NCBI GenBank assembly: GCA_012965445.1
Contig: DTSJ01000164.1
Location: 1 to 9,452 of the forward strand
Direction of reading: 5' to 3'
From: Candidatus Hydrogenedentota bacterium
GTDB taxonomy: Bacteria; Hydrogenedentota; Hydrogenedentia; Hydrogenedentiales; GCA-2746185
Length of the DNA stretch: 9,452 nucleotides
Both the position numbers and the translations under genes were made by a program. Below are positions 6,179-9,452 of the stretch, piece by piece. The first letter of the stretch is position 1. Each line of letters starts with the position of its first letter. The notes under the pieces were generated by a model. The model was not told the origin of the DNA and searched no databases. It saw only the letters and a list, made by a program, of their open reading frames with translations.

Positions 6179-9100
6179 ATGAGACAAACCGGGGACAGAT
6201 TCGGAGACTATGAGATTGTAAGCGAGCTGGGCCGCGGATCGATGGGCGTCGTTTACAAGGCTTTGGATACCAAACTTGGGCGGCACGTAGCCCTCAAGGT
6301 TCTTACCGCTCATCTCAAAGACCACCCCGGTCTCATCGCCCGCTTTAGGCAGGAAGCCACCCTTTCCGCCTCCCTGAACCATGCAAACATCATTACCGTT
6401 TTCGCTATCGGCGAAGAAGGCGACGAGTTCTATATCGCGATGGAGTATGTCGACGGCTATGACCTTGCCGGACTCGTCAAAAAGCAAGGCAAGCTCAAAG
6501 CCTCTTTAGCGGTGGACCTGACCTGTCAGGCCGCGCTCGCACTCCACACTGCCCACACCAAAGGCATCATTCATCGCGATATCAAGCCCGCCAATCTACT
6601 GGTCGATGATGACATGAACGTGAAGGTCGCCGATTTCGGCCTGGCCCGTTTATCGGAGAGCACCTTGGAACTCACCGTATCTGGCGGTCGCGTGGGTACA
6701 CCGCGTTATATGGCGCCTGAACAGATCGAAGGCGGTAAAGCCAGCATATCGAGCGATACATACGCCCTCGGCATTACACTCTTCGAATTGCTGACAGGCA
6801 GGCCGGGTTTCTCGGCAGAAAATCTCAACGCAATAATGCATCTGGTCGTAAATAAGCCGTTGAGGAAACTCAGAGACGTTGTTCCCGGAAGTTCCGCTTC
6901 CCTTGAACGCATCATCATGAAAGCCACCAGCAAAGATCCCAAGATGCGCTACGCTTCCGCCCTCGAACTCGCCAACGCCCTCGCCGAATGGGAGACCACC
7001 GAAGAAGAGGACACCGACGACGACATTGCTGCGATGCCTTCGGGGGATGACTCACAAGGGTGGTCTGATAACTCATCCTATTTGCCCGCGACCGAAGTCT
7101 TGCCAGCCGCCGATACCCCCATGTACATGAAAGAAGGTGTCCAGGATGCCGGGCTGGCTACGGAGACACCAACACCCGGAAATATCGAAGGCATCGCACA
7201 GCTTACCCCGCCACCGCTCCCCAGTGACGGCCTCGATTTCTACATTCACTACATGCCCAAGGACGAGCAGTGGGCGGATTGGGTCTACCATTTACTCACT
7301 GGCGTAGGCTACGAGGCCGAAAAAATCCCCTGGGATACCACAGACTCGCATGAAACGCTTCGCCAGCTCCTCAAAAGAAATGACATGGGCGTAAAGACCA
7401 TCGCCATCATTTCGCCCACATACATAACCACAATTCACGGCCAGATCGAATGGGTGAACGCGCTCATGACCAAACACTGGCGGCCATTTCCCGTTATGGT
7501 CCAGAAGACCGTCAGCATTCAGTCTACCTTTCATACCGTCAACTATCTCGATCTCGTAAGGCAATCCCAGGACAAAGGGCGAGTTCTCCTGCTTGAAGAA
7601 TGTGAAGTGCTGCGCGGAAAACCCCGTCCAGGTGCCGTATCCACAAGGCTGAAACGCAAAAAGAAAGCGCAGATTCCAAAGCTGAAAGATACCGTCTGGG
7701 GTGTTCCCTGGCCCACAGTGCCGCATTTCGTCGGCCGCTCGCAGATTCTCGAGCAAATGCGCCAGAAACTGGATTCTCCCTCCGGCATGGTAACGCTCGT
7801 AAATGCACTCCCCGACGGAATCGGAGTCGGGCTGTCCCAACTGGCCGTAGAATATGTCAATCTCAACAAGACAAACTATTCCGTAATCTGGTGGGTCCGA
7901 GGCTCAAGCCGCGTCAGTATCCAGACGGATCTGAGCTCGCTCGTAGAAAAACTCGATTTACCGGAGAAAACCACCTCCAAGCTCAACATCCGAATTCTCG
8001 CGCTCAAAAAATGGCTCAGCCTGAATACCAGTTGGCTCCTCGTTTTCGAAGACACAAAAACCTGGCGTATCCTCAGCGAGTATCTGCCCAAAGATATCGC
8101 CGGCCACGTAATTACCATCTCGCCAAGGAATAGATGGCCGGAAGAAACGAACCCTCTCGGAATAGGCCCGCTCAACCGCGACGAAGCAATTAACCTGCTG
8201 TTCTCTGTCTCGAAGATTCGAAGCGAAGGCGCTGCCGCCGCATTGGCGTCCTCCCTGGGCGATACTCCCTTGGCACTGACCCTCGCCGCACAATACATGG
8301 TTCAGACAAAATGCAACTACGATCAATACTACGATCTCTTCGTAAACGAACATCGGAAAATCTGGGGGATCTCAGACCCCGCAATTCAACCCGCATCCGT
8401 AATCCGTACAGCGTTGATCGTCACCATGAAAAGAATCCATGACGACGTTCCAGGCGTACTCGACATGCTGAAAGTCTTGGCCTACCTCGGCGACGGGCCT
8501 TTTACCGTGTCCATGCTCGTCTCCGGTGCAAAAACCTTTCCGCGCACACTGCGCAAAAGCCTCCAGGATCCGCGTAAGTTCGACGAGATGTTTTCCCGGC
8601 TAAAACGTTACGGCTTAATCGTCATGGAAGACGAACGCGTGACCGTACCCCCCGGTATCAAGAAGGCGCTTCTATACTGGCTCGCGCTAGACACAAAAGA
8701 CGAGGCATCCATGCCCCACCAGGAAGCCACAACGCTGCTCCGGCCCAACCGCTGGGAACAAAAATTCACCGTATCATGGTCGACCATCATGGGAAAATTC
8801 TACGAAGACCTCTTGCCCGATCCGGAAAATGTTCAGGATATTCAAGAGTCGAGTTGGCTCGTCCCGCATATTGCCGATTATCTTCGTGCGGTAAGAGAGT
8901 CCCCCGTGGATTCAATGATGATAAGCGGACTTTGGCTCTACGTCTCCACACACATGTGGATGATCGCCGACTACCTTCGTGCCTCCAGCGCATGCAGACA
9001 CGCTATCGAAGAACGCGTCAAAGCAACGGGCTCCACCCACAAAAAAGTAGCCGAATTGTACCTGCACAGCGGAAACATTTTCCGCGCTCAGGGCGACAAT

Positions 9101-9452
9101 CAAAAAGCACGCGAAGAATACCAGCACGCATTCGAAATTCATGAATCAGCACGAGGCAAAAATTTCGAGGAAATGGCCGATATCCTCCAGCAGATCGGCA
9201 ATATCTGCATGGACATGGAAGACTTCGCTTCCGCACGACAAGCCTACCGCAAAGCGCTCGATCTGAACGTCAAACACCGCGGCACCGAAAACGAAGCAGT
9301 CTGCCGAGATTACACAAACCTCGGACTCGTCGCCCAGGAACTCCAGGACTACACAGAGGCCTGGGAAAACTATCAAACCGGCCTCGAAATCGCCGACAAA
9401 ATACTGGAAGAAAACAACCCGATGAAGGCCTACGTCGTAAAAAATATGGCTG
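6179..9452 (+). CDS. Ser/Thr kinase-TIR-STAND(NB-ARC-like)-TPR fusion protein, C-terminus cut by window edge
   Basis: One frame stays open for 1091 codons to the window end. Residues about 10-270 are a Hanks-type kinase with all key parts: GRGSMG (18-23), VALK (Lys40), HRDIKPAN (132-139), DFG (152-154) and GTPRYMAPE (173-181). An acidic, Pro-rich linker follows (271-350) with no membrane helix, so it should be cytosolic. Residues 352-475 are a TIR domain: LDFYIHYMPKDEQWADW at the start, IAIISPTYI (408-416), Glu424 in QIEWVNAL and YLDLV (456-460). Residues 514-720 are NB-ARC-like: HFVGRSQIL, YSVIWWVRG, WLLVFED (619-625) and LGDTPLALTLA (693-703), but the P-loop lacks its Lys. A helical or winged-helix-like part (about 740-950) leads into TPRs at about 957-990, 1000-1034 and 1042-1076. 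TIR-NB-ARC-TPR proteins are NLR-like immune or death regulators. The start is the first ATG after an in-frame TAG; no clear Shine-Dalgarno precedes it. The ligand, the output and any partner are unknown. Confidence 0.93.
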   Translation, partial: MRQTGDRFGDYEIVSELGRGSMGVVYKALDTKLGRHVALKVLTAHLKDHPGLIARFRQEATLSASLNHANIITVFAIGEEGDEFYIAMEYVDGYDLAGLVKKQGKLKASLAVDLTCQAALALHTAHTKGIIHRDIKPANLLVDDDMNVKVADFGLARLSESTLELTVSGGRVGTPRYMAPEQIEGGKASISSDTYALGITLFELLTGRPGFSAENLNAIMHLVVNKPLRKLRDVVPGSSASLERIIMKATSKDPKMRYASALELANALAEWETTEEEDTDDDIAAMPSGDDSQGWSDNSSYLPATEVLPAADTPMYMKEGVQDAGLATETPTPGNIEGIAQLTPPPLPSDGLDFYIHYMPKDEQWADWVYHLLTGVGYEAEKIPWDTTDSHETLRQLLKRNDMGVKTIAIISPTYITTIHGQIEWVNALMTKHWRPFPVMVQKTVSIQSTFHTVNYLDLVRQSQDKGRVLLLEECEVLRGKPRPGAVSTRLKRKKKAQIPKLKDTVWGVPWPTVPHFVGRSQILEQMRQKLDSPSGMVTLVNALPDGIGVGLSQLAVEYVNLNKTNYSVIWWVRGSSRVSIQTDLSSLVEKLDLPEKTTSKLNIRILALKKWLSLNTSWLLVFEDTKTWRILSEYLPKDIAGHVITISPRNRWPEETNPLGIGPLNRDEAINLLFSVSKIRSEGAAAALASSLGDTPLALTLAAQYMVQTKCNYDQYYDLFVNEHRKIWGISDPAIQPASVIRTALIVTMKRIHDDVPGVLDMLKVLAYLGDGPFTVSMLVSGAKTFPRTLRKSLQDPRKFDEMFSRLKRYGLIVMEDERVTVPPGIKKALLYWLALDTKDEASMPHQEATTLLRPNRWEQKFTVSWSTIMGKFYEDLLPDPENVQDIQESSWLVPHIADYLRAVRESPVDSMMISGLWLYVSTHMWMIADYLRASSACRHAIEERVKATGSTHKKVAELYLHSGNIFRAQGDNQKAREEYQHAFEIHESARGKNFEEMADILQQIGNICMDMEDFASARQAYRKALDLNVKHRGTENEAVCRDYTNLGLVAQELQDYTEAWENYQTGLEIADKILEENNPMKAYVVKNMA
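6206..6988 (+). other. Domain: Hanks-type Ser/Thr kinase, catalytically complete
   Basis: This is residues about 10-270 of the fusion protein. The Gly-rich loop, the ATP-anchoring Lys40, the Glu59 candidate of helix C (RQEA), catalytic Asp134 in an HRD motif, Asn139, the metal-binding Asp152 and the APE Glu181 are all present, so it should be an active RD-type kinase controlled by its activation loop. The helix C Glu is assigned by position only. Confidence 0.92.
7232..7603 (+). other. Domain: TIR, putative NAD-cleaving or signalling module
   Basis: This is residues about 352-475. The first strand and box 1 (FYIHYMPKDEQWADWV), the strand with IISPTY, the helix with Glu424-Trp425 and the closing YLDLV strand match the TIR_2-type domains found ahead of NB-ARC-TPR in bacteria, such as the FxSxx-COOH system TPR proteins. 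Glu424 (codon 7448-7450) aligns with the catalytic Glu of NAD-hydrolysing TIRs. Confidence 0.82.
7718..8338 (+). other. Domain: NB-ARC-like STAND module with degenerate P-loop
   Basis: This is residues about 514-720. VGR..IL, WWVRG, the Walker B-like LLVFED (620-625), the ISPRNRWP sensor-type strand (647-654) and the GLPL-like GDTPLAL (694-700) are in the canonical order. At the P-loop the usual GGIGKT is replaced by DGIGVGLS (546-553; codons within 7805-7840), with no Lys. Confidence 0.8.
9047..9452 (+). other. Domain: tetratricopeptide repeats (at least three, cut by window edge)
   Basis: From residue about 957, three TPR units can be aligned: one ending in KAREEYQHAFEIHES, one with FASARQAYRKALDLN and one with YTEAWENYQTGLEIAD. 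Spacing is about 42-44 residues, the longer TPR style often seen in NB-ARC-TPR proteins, where the repeats usually sense or bind a partner. More repeats probably follow beyond the window. Confidence 0.85.

Noticed and set aside
7292..8396. Minus-strand frames opposite the TIR/STAND region (up to 182 codons)
   Set aside because: They are antisense shadows of the kinase-TIR gene, whose plus-strand frame is continuous and domain-bearing.

Overview
The window looks like a chromosomal segment of a Gram-negative-type bacterium of moderate GC. The style of the genes (an Rrf2-controlled RND/MMPL exporter, a secreted small beta-rich protein, a large soluble Hanks-type kinase fused to signalling modules) fits the PVC superphylum or neighbouring lineages such as Lentisphaerota, Kiritimatiellota or Hydrogenedentota. 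That placement is an impression from protein style, not a measurement.

Layout. (1) Positions 1-1897, minus strand: a two-gene operon of an Rrf2-family repressor followed, with a 4-nt TTGA overlap, by an RND/MMPL-superfamily exporter that runs off the left edge. A near-consensus promoter (TTGACA, 17 bp, TATATT) and a perfect 8+7+8 inverted repeat lie directly upstream, which suggests autoregulation. (2) Positions 1910-2266: intergenic DNA with that control region, plus two GC-rich self-complementary elements that look like dispersed extragenic repeats. (3) Positions 2267-2812, plus strand: a small secreted protein of unknown function, closed by a strong intrinsic terminator. (4) Positions 2952-5819, plus strand: a complete uvrA, the damage sensor of nucleotide excision repair. 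(5) Positions 5820-6178: non-coding, with a second near-consensus promoter (TTGACA, 17 bp, TATACT), a short leader ORF and an 18-bp inverted repeat. (6) From 6179 off the right edge, plus strand: a giant multidomain protein of at least 1091 residues.

The last gene is the most interesting. Reading the open frame shows an intact Ser/Thr protein kinase, an acidic/proline-rich linker, a TIR domain that keeps its putative catalytic Glu, an NB-ARC-like STAND module whose P-loop has lost its Lys, a winged-helix-like region and then tetratricopeptide repeats. It resembles a bacterial NLR-like (TIR-NB-ARC-TPR) immune or cell-death regulator with a kinase added at the N-terminus. No partner gene is visible before the window ends, so a role in phage defence is an inference.

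The other genes look like ordinary housekeeping or accessory chromosomal genes. No tRNA, rRNA, CRISPR array, insertion sequence or integrase was recognised.
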